Shown one piece after another: positions 34,671 through 46,087 of a stretch of DNA of 64,000 nucleotides (its first letter is position 1; each line of letters begins with the position of its first letter). Under the pieces are notes generated by a model. The model did not search any database and was not told where the DNA came from. It saw only the letters and a list, made by a program, of their open reading frames with translations. The stretch comes from Melampsora larici-populina 98AG31 (taxonomy: Eukaryota > Basidiomycota > Pucciniomycetes > Pucciniales > Melampsoraceae): the NCBI RefSeq assembly GCF_000204055.1, contig NW_006768785.1:124001-188000 (forward strand), written 5' to 3'. Made by a program: the position numbers and the translations under genes.

Positions 34671-35759
34671 AGTAGCAATGCAGGGCCGTTGTGAGATAAG
34701 AAAAAGTTAGCAGCGACATCGATACCCACTCATTTTTGTGTGAGATTAACATTTTCGACCTATGACACTCCTTCTCTCATCGAAAACTGTAGTACCTTTC
34801 CAAAAATTATCAGCTTCATGTCATTCCTTTCTCAATATTTACTTAACGGGAGCCATTGAAGTGTTGACTACGTGAAGCCTCTCATTAGAACTGTCAACTT
34901 CACCACAAACATAAAAGTATGTCTTTAGGGCAGCAAAAAATCACTAGTCGTCAACAAGGTTGTTCCAGCTTCCTACCTGTTTGTGTGCTAGATTGACTCA
35001 AACATTGCATGTTGAGTCGCATTTGTTTCTAGATATGTCCTGTCCAGTTATGTTTCAAGCCTATGGATCATTATGGGCAGCAACAGCCAACTACTAAGTA
35101 CCATTGCAAGTCATGAGCAAAATCAAAAACAAGACGCAAGAAAAGGAGCAGCTTTGACAGAGTGAGAGACAGAAAAGCACTCAAACTTTGACAACGAGAG
35201 ATGGAAGAGATGCAGCCGCTAAGCCTCAACAATGGGTGTGTGATGTCCACATATGATTGTACATAGCTCATAGACGGATGATGCAAACACACGCACGCGG
35301 CGGACGCACGAAAACATACAATGAAATTGAACTCAAAAACACAATTTGGTTTGGCGGGCCGGGGGGGAGTGTATGTGGTACAACTACAGAGTATGTAGCC
35401 TTTAGCTTCCGTAGTATTTTCCCTTTTCAAAACCCTGGGACGTCTGATTCCGCGATATCATCCGAATGTACATGATTAGACTTCAAGTGAAATTTCCTCA
35501 ACTGCCATTGTTTCTTTTCTCAGCGTGTGTGTGAAAGATTGGTCCAGTCCAGAATTCACAAATTTGAAATTGATTACTAAGAGTTGAACTATAGTTTTAA
35601 TATTAGAGTAAATTAAACCATACTTTGAAAAGGGCTGTTCTCATTTCCAAGTTGGCTTGTTGACCATCGATTGAAGCTTTATTTTAATTTTAATAGCTTT
35701 TGTTTACCTTCCTCTTCACTTCATTCTCAACTTTTCTTCATTTCTAACTTTGACCGGGC
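34671..35759. other. Intergenic, promoter of the deacetylase gene
   Basis: No coding frame beyond short chance ones. The 100 bp before 35760 is pyrimidine-rich (CTTCCTCTTCACTTCATTCT), as is common upstream of fungal start codons. Confidence 0.5.
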
Positions 35760-37757
35760 ATGAGAGCTTCTCTGGTTCCTATCATACTGGCTGCTGCCTC
35801 ATCATCAGCTCTAGTTGCTGCTCACTCTGCTCATCCTGGTGACCTTCATGGTTGTCGGCCACTTCAAAAACGTCAAGCAATTCCTGCCGGTGGTGGTGAG
35901 GGTGGAGCTTCTTCGGGACCTGCTAGTTCCCCTCAGTATGTCTTTCTTCACCATTCAACCTATCCACAAATTGCTTTTCTTGACTAACTTTTCTCCATTT
36001 TGATAGATCGGCTGGTTACAGCTGCGATGCTAATTCTTGCAAGCTACCTAAATGTCAATGTGCCTCTATCACGCCTCCTGGCGGTCTTAAACCAACTGAT
36101 GTACCTCAGTTCATTGTTTTCACTGGTTTGTCCTTTATTACCTTACTACGCTTAATAACCTCTTATACTCACAACCTGCTTCTTTCTTCTTAGCGGATGA
36201 TGCCGTTCAATCATATACTATCAATGCTGTCAATCAATTCCTCGCCCAGCGGAAGAACCCCAATGGATGTCAACCCAAGGTTAGGAGATACGCATCATCA
36301 TCGTTGTTTGGGATCTGACTGATTGAGTCGCCAATCGCACTTCTTTCGTTTTTCTGGCAATCAGATGACCTACTTCGTGTCACTCAACTACACCAACTAT
36401 TCCATGGTCACTGATTGGTATGTGGCCGGAAACGAGATCGCTGATCACACTGTTTGTCTCGTTTTAGCATGTCTCCCGTTTTTCAGCCTTTGAGACTCAC
36501 TTCTGATGCTTCTCTTGATTAGATGACTCACGTCGGTGACGCACCTGTCAACGAGATTGATGGAAACATCATCGCTCTCAACTCACTCTCCGGTATTCCG
36601 ATCTCTGAAATACAAGGATTCCGAGCTCCATACCTTAACTATTCCGTCAATACTATGCAACATCTAAAAGATGCCGGTTTCACTTACGATTCATCCACCA
36701 CATCAGCCACCCCTGCCAACATGTCCGGTACTGATGCTTATTGGCCTTACACGCTTGACAGTGGCTTTGCAAATGATTGCTTATCCGTGCCAGGTCTCTG
36801 TCAGGGCAAAGTCAAACTTCCAGGGGTGAGTTTGACCCTTCTGTTTCAAGATTTTGACATTGGGTTTTGACAAGATTTTCGTTGTAGATGTGGGAGATTC
36901 CAATGTACGGTATCTTTGATGAGAAGCAAGCAGCTGGTGTTCATTTGATGGACCCTTGGCTCGATGACGCAAACCCAGATAACGTTTTAAATTGGATGAA
37001 GTCTACCTTCTTGACTCATTACAATGGAAATCGACAACCTTTTGGTCTATACACTCACCCTATCCATCTTGCTATGGGTTATCCCGGTCTAGCTGATCCT
37101 GTTGCATTAGTCAAGATGGTGAACGCATTCTTAGATTGGGCTCAACAAATGCAAGGTGTTTGGATCGTTAGCAATGCACAATTGCTTAGTTATGTACAAA
37201 ACCCCGTTCCTATCAGCAACCTTAACAGCGTTGCTGCCCTAGGCTGTACCACGCCATCAGTTTCTGACAAAATCTGTAACGGTACGATCACCTTCTTTGT
37301 TCATTCATCAGACTGTACATTCTGACGCGGCTCTCTTACAGGAATGGTACCCAACCAACTTGGTCTACTACAGAATTGTCCCTTCAGCGACTTTCCTTTC
37401 ACCACATGTTACGGATGTCCAGCGAGTCCACCAACACCTACAAACCCATTACCACCACAAGCAGTCGCATCCGGAGGAGCAAGACATCGATTACCTGCAA
37501 ATTGCTCAACTCCATTCTGGGATCCAATTGGAAACAAATGTCTTTGTACTTCCAGTAGTTGTCAATTTAATGATCAGACTCGACCAATCGGGCCTAATGG
37601 GGCCAATTTGACTGGTGGTGGTACTGGTACTGGAGATAGCAATACAAGTCCAACCAGTATTTACACCCCATTCAAGAGTGGAGTCGCTCATAATTTCCCT
37701 GAGGGTCTCCTTGTAGCACTTATGGTTGCTATTGGATTCAGCTCAATGATGTTTTGA
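35760..37757 (+). CDS. GPI-anchored polysaccharide (chitin) deacetylase-like protein
   Basis: Seven exons: 35760-35935, 36007-36125, 36194-36279, 36365-36452, 36523-36825, 36888-37281 and 37342-37757. A signal peptide (MRASLVPIILAAASSSALVA) precedes a Cys-rich stretch (YSCDANSCKLPKCQCAS), then the NodB domain: motif 1 as FTADDAVQS, motif 2 as ADHTMTH (the metal-binding His pair), motif 3 as FRAPYLNYS. A second Cys-rich segment follows (CTTPSVSDKICNG, CPFSDFPFTTCYGC). The Gly/Thr/Ser-rich end closes with a hydrophobic tail (GLLVALMVAIGFSSMMF) that fits GPI anchoring. The family removes acetyl groups from chitin to give chitosan, which in rusts may hide hyphae from plant chitinases; this role is inference. 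Motif 1 reads TADD where the classic form is TFDD. Confidence 0.88.
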
Positions 37758-38830
37758 TTTTAAGTAATTTATCGTTTTGCATCATCGATATCTTTACTTT
37801 TTTGCAGAACTCACTCTGGACCTCTCTTTTAGTTGATTCTTCACAGATTCTTGATTCTTCATTTTTCTGATTGTAGTTCTCTGTAATCCTTTATTCTCTG
37901 TCCTACCTTGCCCTTCTTTTTTGTTTGCTCTACAACTCTCCAACTTTTTTGGAATCATCAGATCTATTAATATATATCTATCTATCTATCTCACTACTAT
38001 TCACCATCACTTTTACTAACTTACATGATTGCAATCGGAATTTTGGATAGATATGAAGAAACCAAAGTATAAGACATGATACTTGCCCATTGAAGATTTG
38101 GACTTATGTCATTGCATTTTGTCTTTGTTTGATGTTTTTTTTGTCTGATATCCATTGAACATTTTCATCTTTTTTCAAAATTAATGAAGATTATCTTTTT
38201 TTTGAATTGGTCAAGTCTGTGCAACTTTTTACACGCCTAAACAAGGTTGCATAGGTAGACCAACGTTGTGGAATAAAACCTTCGGGCTCAAAATTTAATT
38301 GAACATGATACTTACGTATCAATAGCATCAACAACTTTGCCAATTGGATTGTACATGCAATATACCAAATTGATCTTAAGATTGATCATCAACACAAGCT
38401 ACCAAAAGAAATGGTCAAGAAGAGTGTATATGCATGTAACTTCTGTCTGCAATGTAGGTATGTAAATCTAGAAATCCAATCCAAACAAAAAAGTAAATAT
38501 TACAAGCTCGATAAAAGAAAAAGAAACAAAATCACAAAAGGTATATTATGTATTAAATTTTAAACCAAAGAAAACGAAAAAAAAACGAGAATAGAAAAAC
38601 CCAAAAGGGAAAAAGTAAAGAAAATGGAAGTATATTAATAAAAGCATTGCAATTATTTGAAGAAAGGAAACAAGAATAATTCTTGATTGATTTTCTTTAA
38701 ATGTTTAAAGAGATTTGAAGTATTCACATCAAGAAAAGAAAAACCTTATGATCAAATCATTCAAAGATCGAAATGTATATATTCAACAAGAAGAAACTAA
38801 AAGATGAGTTTCTTTCTTCTTCATTATATA
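37758..38830. other. Convergent intergenic region
   Basis: Lies between the 3' ends of the deacetylase (plus) and the coiled-coil gene (minus). T-rich and A-rich tracts on the two halves fit 3' UTRs of the two genes. A TATC microsatellite-like run (TATATATCTATCTATCTATC) is at about 37970-37990. No gene is supported. Confidence 0.55.
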
Positions 38831-41800
38831 TTAAACCCACTGAAAAGAAGGACCACGTTGAGTTTTTAAAGGTTTCTGATGATTATCAATACCTAATTTT
38901 TCAAATTCATTTGGTTTTACATGATCGTCAACTTTTTGAATTTCAATGTTTTTAGGTGTCAAAACTTGAGGATGATTAGTGATTTGATTCAAAGTAGCTT
39001 TCCTACTACTACTACTTTTCTTTGAATGATTCTCCTTTATTTTATGATCTTGTGTATTACTATTAGTATTGATGGTATTAGTACTTAAACGAAATTGACG
39101 TTCACGTTTTAACTATTCAAAAGTCAAACAAATAGATTGAGTATTTTGAAAGTCGGGGAAGAAAAGAAAGAATGACTTACATATTCTACTTCTTGTTGTT
39201 TTGCTTCTAATGCAATATTGAGTCCTTCAATATCTTCTTTCAAACTGACCTTTATTTTCCGTAATGAAGTTACTTTTACTGAATAACCAAAAGAGGAATG
39301 AAGAAAGAGAAAAATAGAATTAGTTATATGACTTAAAGAAGACTTGGAAAGGGATAAGTTATACCTTCTCGATCTGCAGATTCAGATCTTAATTTTTGTA
39401 TCATCTCTTTATACTCTTTGAGTTTAAATTCTAATTTACTTTTAGTTTCTTTCAGTTTATTGATTTCATTAGATTGATTTTGATTTCTTTCAATTTCTAA
39501 TTCAAGCTCTGTTCGGGTTTGATTTGAATCGATTTCAAGTTTTGATAGTTTTTCTTCTTGTGTTTGATTTTTTTGTTTTGATTCTGAATATTGGGTTTGT
39601 AATGTAACGAACTCAATCTCAATCCTTTTGATTTCTTGTTCTAATTTGTCTTTTTCATTTCTCAATTGACTTTCTTTTTGACTTAAACTTTCAATCATTT
39701 CATTTGTCTTTTGATCTTTCTCCACCATTTTCTTCAATCTTTCTTTATTTTCTTGAACCTCTCTTTCTAATTCTTTTTCATATTCTTTATTTGTAAAAGA
39801 AGAAGAAGAAAGCTTCTTCGATAATTCTTCAACTTGTTGATTCGAATCTTGAAGATCTTTTTCAAGTTCTTTTATTCTTGATGATGATAAAGTTTGTTTC
39901 GATAATTCTAAAACTTTTTGATTAGATTGTTGTAAAGCTTTCTCAAGTTCTCGTATTCTTTCATCATGTACACTTTCAACTTTTGATCCTCTTTTAATTT
40001 GTTCGTTATATCTGATCTCAAGTTCAGTATATCGGTTCTTCAATCCTAAGATCTCTTTCGATTTTTTTTCTACTTCGAATTTCAACTTAATCAAATCTTT
40101 GTTCATATGTGAACTATTTATCGCATTAGGTTCAATAATCAATTTATTAACTTTCTTAGCAGGTGTTAATAATCGTACAACCTCTTTCTCTTCTTGAAAT
40201 CCTTCTATCTTTTCATTCAACTTTTTGATTTCCTCATGACATCTTTCAATCTCTAAAGTTTGTGATCGATTCCTTTCTTCTAATTCCGAATTCGAATCTC
40301 GGTAACTTTCTAATAATGGCTGAAATGTAAGTACAGATGACCTTGCTTCTTCAAATTGACTTTTTAATCTCATAGCTTCACCAAGACTCATTGACCATTT
40401 CGTATCACCTACTTCACCAAGTTTATTAAGTGAACCGATTTGAGTAGTTAGTTTGTTAACAATCGCTTCCAGTTTTTCGCTTTGTTGAATTCGTTCAGTT
40501 CTTTGAGTTTCGGCTGCTTCTTTTACTTTACGCTTTAATGCATTAAAGGCTTCAAGTGTTACTTGATTCGATCTCTCGGTTTCTTCTTTATCATCTTTGA
40601 TCAATCTAAGCATCTCATTCTTGATCGAAAGCTCTTGTCTTAAACTTTCAGCAACCCTAATCACAAGAAATAAACTTTGGATTCAGTTTCACGTTCACTC
40701 AGCATCATTGAAGGCAAAGAAAAAACGTACGACATTAGAACCGTGTAACGATGGCTAAGATGGTTGACATCATTACGAGCAACAAATCCCGCAAGATTGT
40801 TAACGGGCGACGGGAGTGGGTGATGTTCAAAATCCGGTTCATTTTGTCTTTGATGATCATCAAGTTCTTGCTCTATAGCTCTTTGTTCTGGATCAATGTC
40901 CTCCAGCTGGTTCATTGGCTCTCCAATTGTCTTACTCCCTTGGAAATCTTCTTCATTGATCTCTGGAGCTGTGACCATCGAAAGATCCATAGAATGATAT
41001 ACCGAAACAGTCTCATTATCCAAATTATCAGATGTAAATGAGATTTGAGAAGGTGAACCTTGTTGTTGATGCACCAAAAATCGTTGAAGTTGAGAATGAT
41101 TCGAGTTCAATTTCTTCTTAATCTGTCCATTAGCATCACTCTGATTAGTTTGGTTTACTCTTGGCATTTCAGATTCCACTACTTCAGATTGGTCGTGAAC
41201 AGGTATATCATCGAATCCAAACTTTTTCGCATCTTGTTGTTTCTGCGTAGATTGATTTGTTTGAAATTTGTTAAGATTCCGTGATTGAAAATTATGATTG
41301 GAAAGTTGATGAGGTACCCTAGCATTGATAGATTGAGGTCTTTGCCCAGTAGCTTTATCCAAGTGAATCTCAATGTAACCAGATGAGGTATCAGACAAGG
41401 CAGGCGTTAGTGGACGTCGAATAGAATGTATAGGATTCAAGACAGGTTTGTTGATGACATTTGAAGTCGAGACGTTAGAATGGTTATAACTCTCATCCAG
41501 AAAGAGGTTTTTGCGTCGCAGTGCTAGAGGGGATTCAGGGGCTTTAGGTGTCGAATGAGATCCGCCTGGGCGGACTTGAGGTACACGAAAGGGAGAAAAG
41601 CTAGGTAGACCGAGTTGACCGTTTCCAATGTCAAACACGTTGTCTGCCTTTTGATGTCCATCTGCTACGTTCTTGGAAGCCGGGACCAAAGGGGGTAGTT
41701 GGCCTGAGGTTCTGTCAATTTGAGAAGGGATAGCAGCTTGATGATCTCTTGGAGTGTGACTTTCAACGCGCTCTTGAGAGGTCAAGCCGTTCTGGTTGTA

Positions 41801-43207
41801 ATCCCGTTCATTAGCCTTTCCTGATGTCTGATTGAGATTCCGGGCAGAAATATGACTGTCTTGAGACACGTCACTTTCGCTGCAGCCTGCATGTTCTGTT
41901 ATTGACGATTCAGACTTGTTGTCATTTTCAGTATGAATTTTATGATTCCTGAGTATTGAATAATCTCGAATCGTAACAGGAGATGAGAAGCCGAGGTCAA
42001 AATGAGGGAGAGACTGATCGTGAAGCTGACTGAAGCTTTTACCACTTGGGTTGGTAAAGATGGATTGACCTTGATGATTGGTACTATTATTATTATTAAA
42101 GATACGGACTTCACCAGAGGTAGGGGCAGTTTCAGTTGGATCAGGATCTGTGATAGGAGAATCAATAAATCTGAGCTGATAGTCTGATTTTGGTCTGCTT
42201 CGAGGGGGAGTGATTTGAGGGGGATGTTGAGGAGGAGATGAGATATGAGAATCAAGCGAATGATCATGAGATTCTTGCTTGATGGATGAGGTATCGGGAT
42301 CGAATTGATGCAGAGCTTGTGAAGGTGATTGAACTGAAGAGTTAGCAAATGACAGAGAATGTGGATCGGATCCAGTGGTGTTCGATGGTGAGCTAGGGGT
42401 ATAAGAATATTGAAGTTTGGAAGGAGTTTTGACCAAGTAGGATTGCCATGGTGGTTGTGCAGGTATTGAAGGAGGAATGTGTACTTTATGAGATTGGCTT
42501 GAAGGAGATTGAACAGGTGCGATAGAATGCGTGGGTGTTGATGATACAGCTTCAGTGTCGTGATTGGGATATTGATGAGTGTTATCTTGAGTGATTGGTT
42601 CGACGTGATCGAGGTTGATGAAAGAAGAGGTCTTATTGAAGGGGGGCGCAGAAGTGGATCTATGTGAAGAATTGAGTTCTTCCACCCGCTCCTGGAGATG
42701 ATATTCTTGTGCAGATTGAGGTCTTGAAGGAAGAGGGTTGGACTGATTTGAGAGTTGGTTATTAGATGAATTAAATTGAGCTTGGAACCCAAAGATGGGA
42801 CTAATTGGTACAGTGTGATTTCCTATTGATGACAGATGGTGTTCGTCGATATCAAAAGTTTGAATAAGCGATTGAGAAGATGGTGATGATGGGGGAATCA
42901 ATGTTGCTGGGGATGAATCCAGTAAATCTTGAGATGGAATGTAATCGAGAGAATCGGTGATGAAATGATCTTGAGATTGATTTGATTGAGGCTTTGGTGG
43001 TAATTGTCGATAGAGTCTTTGAAATGGAGTAGGTGTTGTTACACGAATTGTCTTTTCATCTATAGTAGTTTGATTAGGACTTGAGGTGGGACTGATTGGT
43101 CTTGTTTGATACGAAGAACTAGGTTGAAAGTAATCATTTGAACTTGATTGATTGATACTTGATGAGTTTTGATGATGAGTAGTTTCTTGTTCGAAGTTTG
43201 ATTCCAT
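38831..43207 (-). CDS. Large coiled-coil protein with disordered N-terminus
   Basis: Start ATG at about 43207. Exons are 43207-40731, 40656-39365, 39278-39181 and 39112-38831, joined in phase by introns of 63-85 bp, giving roughly 1,400 residues. The first about 820 residues are low complexity (Ser, Pro, Gln, Asn, His) with SP/TP and RRPLTPALSD-like sites, suggesting disorder and phosphorylation. From exon 2 on, long heptad coiled coils run for about 450 residues (RIRELEKALQQSNQKVLELS and RIKELEKDLQDSNQQVEELS are two related repeats). The tail is basic. No catalytic or known domain was recognised. Such layouts occur in spindle-pole, septin-associated or polarity proteins, but no such role can be assigned. 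Confidence 0.75.
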
Positions 43208-43333
43208 TTGACTGATCGAAGTTCTTGATGATGTATGTATCTTGAGGTCGCTTGAAGTGTTGATTGAGAATGCTGAGGAGAATGCTGAGGAGAAAGAACA
43301 AGAAAAGGTCAACAAAGTCCAAGTACTGTCCAA

Positions 43334-43892
43334 CGCGATTCTACTGTCATGGTCACGCGATCAACAACTTCCATTAACAGTTTGTACATGTCACATGTCA
43401 CATGTCAAACGGAGGGCGCGCTGAGCACGGGTGCGCGAGAACTGAGCGGTGGCGCGCATCCATCATGGTTTGCCGCTATTGAATGAAGCAAGGTTATGTA
43501 TCCAAGATTTTTCTTTGAACACAGTTTTCTTGAATATTTTCTTTATATTGAAATCCCGGAACACGCTAAAAATTGCAGATGGCAAAAGAAGAACAACTTA
43601 ACTTCAACCTCATGGATGATTGTGAGAATATTACACAACAAAATCTGTTCATATGAGGAGGGGAGATCAGTTCAACATGTGTTTGACACACTCGGCATGA
43701 AAATAGGTGTTAGATATAGAAAGGTGGTTGGTCTTGGAAATTCAAAACATATCTTCCTAGCATTCATTTGAAGGGATAATCAGAGTATATAGACATTCAG
43801 GGTGATCAGTCTTCCATTTCTCCAAAGCTACATTATAAATCCCAGCTAAAGTTACCAGAACCCACAGCTAAATCCATACTTGTGCCAGTGGG
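43334..43892. other. Intergenic with short tandem ACATGTC
   Basis: Promoter side of the coiled-coil gene. Three ACATGTC-like units in a row are at about 43387-43408, followed by a GC-rich patch with GGCGCGC. No gene is supported. Confidence 0.4.
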
Positions 43893-45437
43893 TCATTTGT
43901 ACGGCAGTATGTTTGATAACTTTTTGATCTTTTGTTTTCTAATCTTGCCAATGGCTGGTCCTTTCTTTGGTGATGCTTTTCTGAGAGCTTGTTTATGAAA
44001 GTCAGGATTAATACAGAGTCCATTTCTGATCCTCTCCTCTTCTTTCCTCAATTGTGTTTGCCACGTGGACATCATGCCATGTGTGATTCCCAAAAGTGCA
44101 GCAACTTCTCTTTGACTTCTTCCACTTTTCTGATAATATTCCACCACTCTTTTCTTGAGCTCTTTAGAGTACTTTGTGATTTTAAGCTCTGAAGTAGGAG
44201 TTTCTCTTGAAATGAAGGATTCAATTTCTTTTGTTTTTTCATCTCCCTTGAGCCAAGTGGAAACAGTATGTGAATCAACGTGAAATTCTTGTGCTGTCTG
44301 TAACAAATTATTGCCACATTTTTTGTGCCATTTAACTACTTGCTTTCTAAACTGTTCATGTTCCTCAAGGTATTTCCAGCAAGCTATATCATTTCCGCTT
44401 TCTTTGTACTGTTTGATCCAAAGGCTCAAACAGCTTTCAGGGATTTTGTATTCTGCTGAAGCAGCTGTCTGACTCTTGAAATCTCTATATGTCTCAACCA
44501 CCATTTTCTTGAAAGCAGGAGGGTACTTGTTACGGACAGATACTCTATTTTCAAGCCCTCCTGCTCCTTGAGCCTTCTTCATAAGAAAGATCAAATCAAG
44601 AAATTCTTCAGATAACTTGTCTTCTTCAAGCCCCTTTACAAGGGATTGTTCTCTTTGTGGAACTGATTCCAAATCCAGCAATGAAGTTTTTTTTGGTAAA
44701 ATTGAATGAACATGTGGAATAGTGTGAGATTAAATATTCTGTAAATATGGGCTAATGCTAGAGATATCACTAACCTTTAGATTTGGCACACATCTTTTCA
44801 GCTTTCCATCTTGAATGAGTTTCTTGTGCCCTTCTGACTCTTGAAGACCGGGCTTGTGTTTTTTGGTCTGACTTGTACCACAGTCATATACTCGCAATTC
44901 TGAGCTTGACTTTTCAGGATTCTTTGGAGGTGATGATAATCCCTTGGAGGACATCCTCATATCAGACTTTGAAGATGAAAGACTCTTCTTCAATACTCCA
45001 TCTGAATGATAGATTTCTTCTAGTGGAAGTATCTTGGTCTTATGTTTGAATTTTCTGCTAGACCCTGATTTTCTAGGATAGATATCCAGATGATTGTGTT
45101 TTCTTTTGTTTGGTGTATGTTCTTGTGCCTGTATATTTGAGATCAGGGCAGAAGGAAATTGCAAGTCCACACTTTTATTTAAGAAGGCTGGGAGATCTGT
45201 GTTAGGATTGTTGTTGCTTTTATCATGGATATCTGAGGATCCATGACATTTGTGGTTTATGTCCAATGAGATGTTTTCCACTGGGACAATTTCTGGTGTC
45301 AAGTTCAGATCAATATTGTACAACCTACTATGCATGCCTTCCACAAAGCTGAGTCCGTTGTCACTTGTTGCCAATACATTAGAGCATGTGGCAGATGATA
45401 AGCTAAGAATCAGGAGGTTTCTTGAATGCACTTTCAT
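43893..45437 (-). CDS. Triple helix-turn-helix protein, possible secreted N-terminus
   Basis: Two frames are probably joined by an intron (donor AAAG/GTTAGT at 44775, best phase-matching acceptor at 44634). The first exon starts MKVHSRNLLILSLSSATC, a weak signal-peptide-like stretch, then a Ser/Lys-rich region with basic clusters (NKRKHNH, SSRKFKHKTK) that could act in nuclear import. The second exon has three tandem HTH units of about 55-60 residues: YPPAFKKMVVETYRDF...YKIPESCLSLWIKQY, FRKQVVKWHKK...FHVDSHTVSTWL and YSKELKKRVVEYYQKSGRSQ...LGITHGMMSTWQ. These resemble the IS3/Tc-type transposase DNA-binding HTH, but no catalytic domain follows. It may be a DNA-binding protein derived from a transposase. 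The intron and the start are uncertain. Confidence 0.6.
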
Positions 45438-46079
45438 CTCAAATACAGTCGTTGAGGTGGTATTTGATGACTTTCAGGGTGCAAAAATGTGATTGCTTGT
45501 GAGGAAGAATTTGTGTTCATATGCTGCCCTTTACCCCCCAAAGTTTGAATCTGAAAAATACATAACTAGTGAGGTAATTTTTGAAACAAGAGTTAAAGAG
45601 AAACTTGTCTTATCATATATTGATATTGCTCAATATGTTTCAAACTTAGTTGACTATGCAGGTTACACATTTGGTCAATTATACTACCTTATCAGCTGCA
45701 TTGAGGAGGATAATCTCTTGAACAAATTGATGAATAAATTTGTGTGTCTCAGTCTTTATATAATTTCCCCTGATTAAACACTCAGGATAACTTTAACTTC
45801 TATATTAAGAATAAAATTTGTCTCAACTTGGCAAGTTTTTGTGGCTCAAACCTTGCTCCATAGAGACAAATAAAACCTGGCTGATAGGACTAATCTCATA
45901 AGGCCCTGTTCATTCTTTTCTTGTTAATATGAGTAGTAATCAAGCCATGCTCAAATCTTGGCCAAGCTGTGTTTGGTTATAAAGGGATAAAATGGGCACT
46001 TGAAAATTCTTCATCCTTCTCTCCACTTCACCAATACTTTTGCTTGAAGATCAAAGTTCAACAATATGAATTTTTCAAT
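45438..46079. other. Flank between HTH gene and hAT element
   Basis: Upstream of the HTH gene. The frame at 45493-45777 shows no recognisable motif and is not supported as a gene. Confidence 0.4.
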
Positions 46080-46087
46080 GTTTAGCC

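Noticed and set aside
41899..42792. 297-codon minus-strand frame overlapping the coiled-coil gene
   Set aside because: Lies in another frame of the low-complexity exon; Leu/Ile/His-rich composition reflects the shifted Ser/Gln codons.
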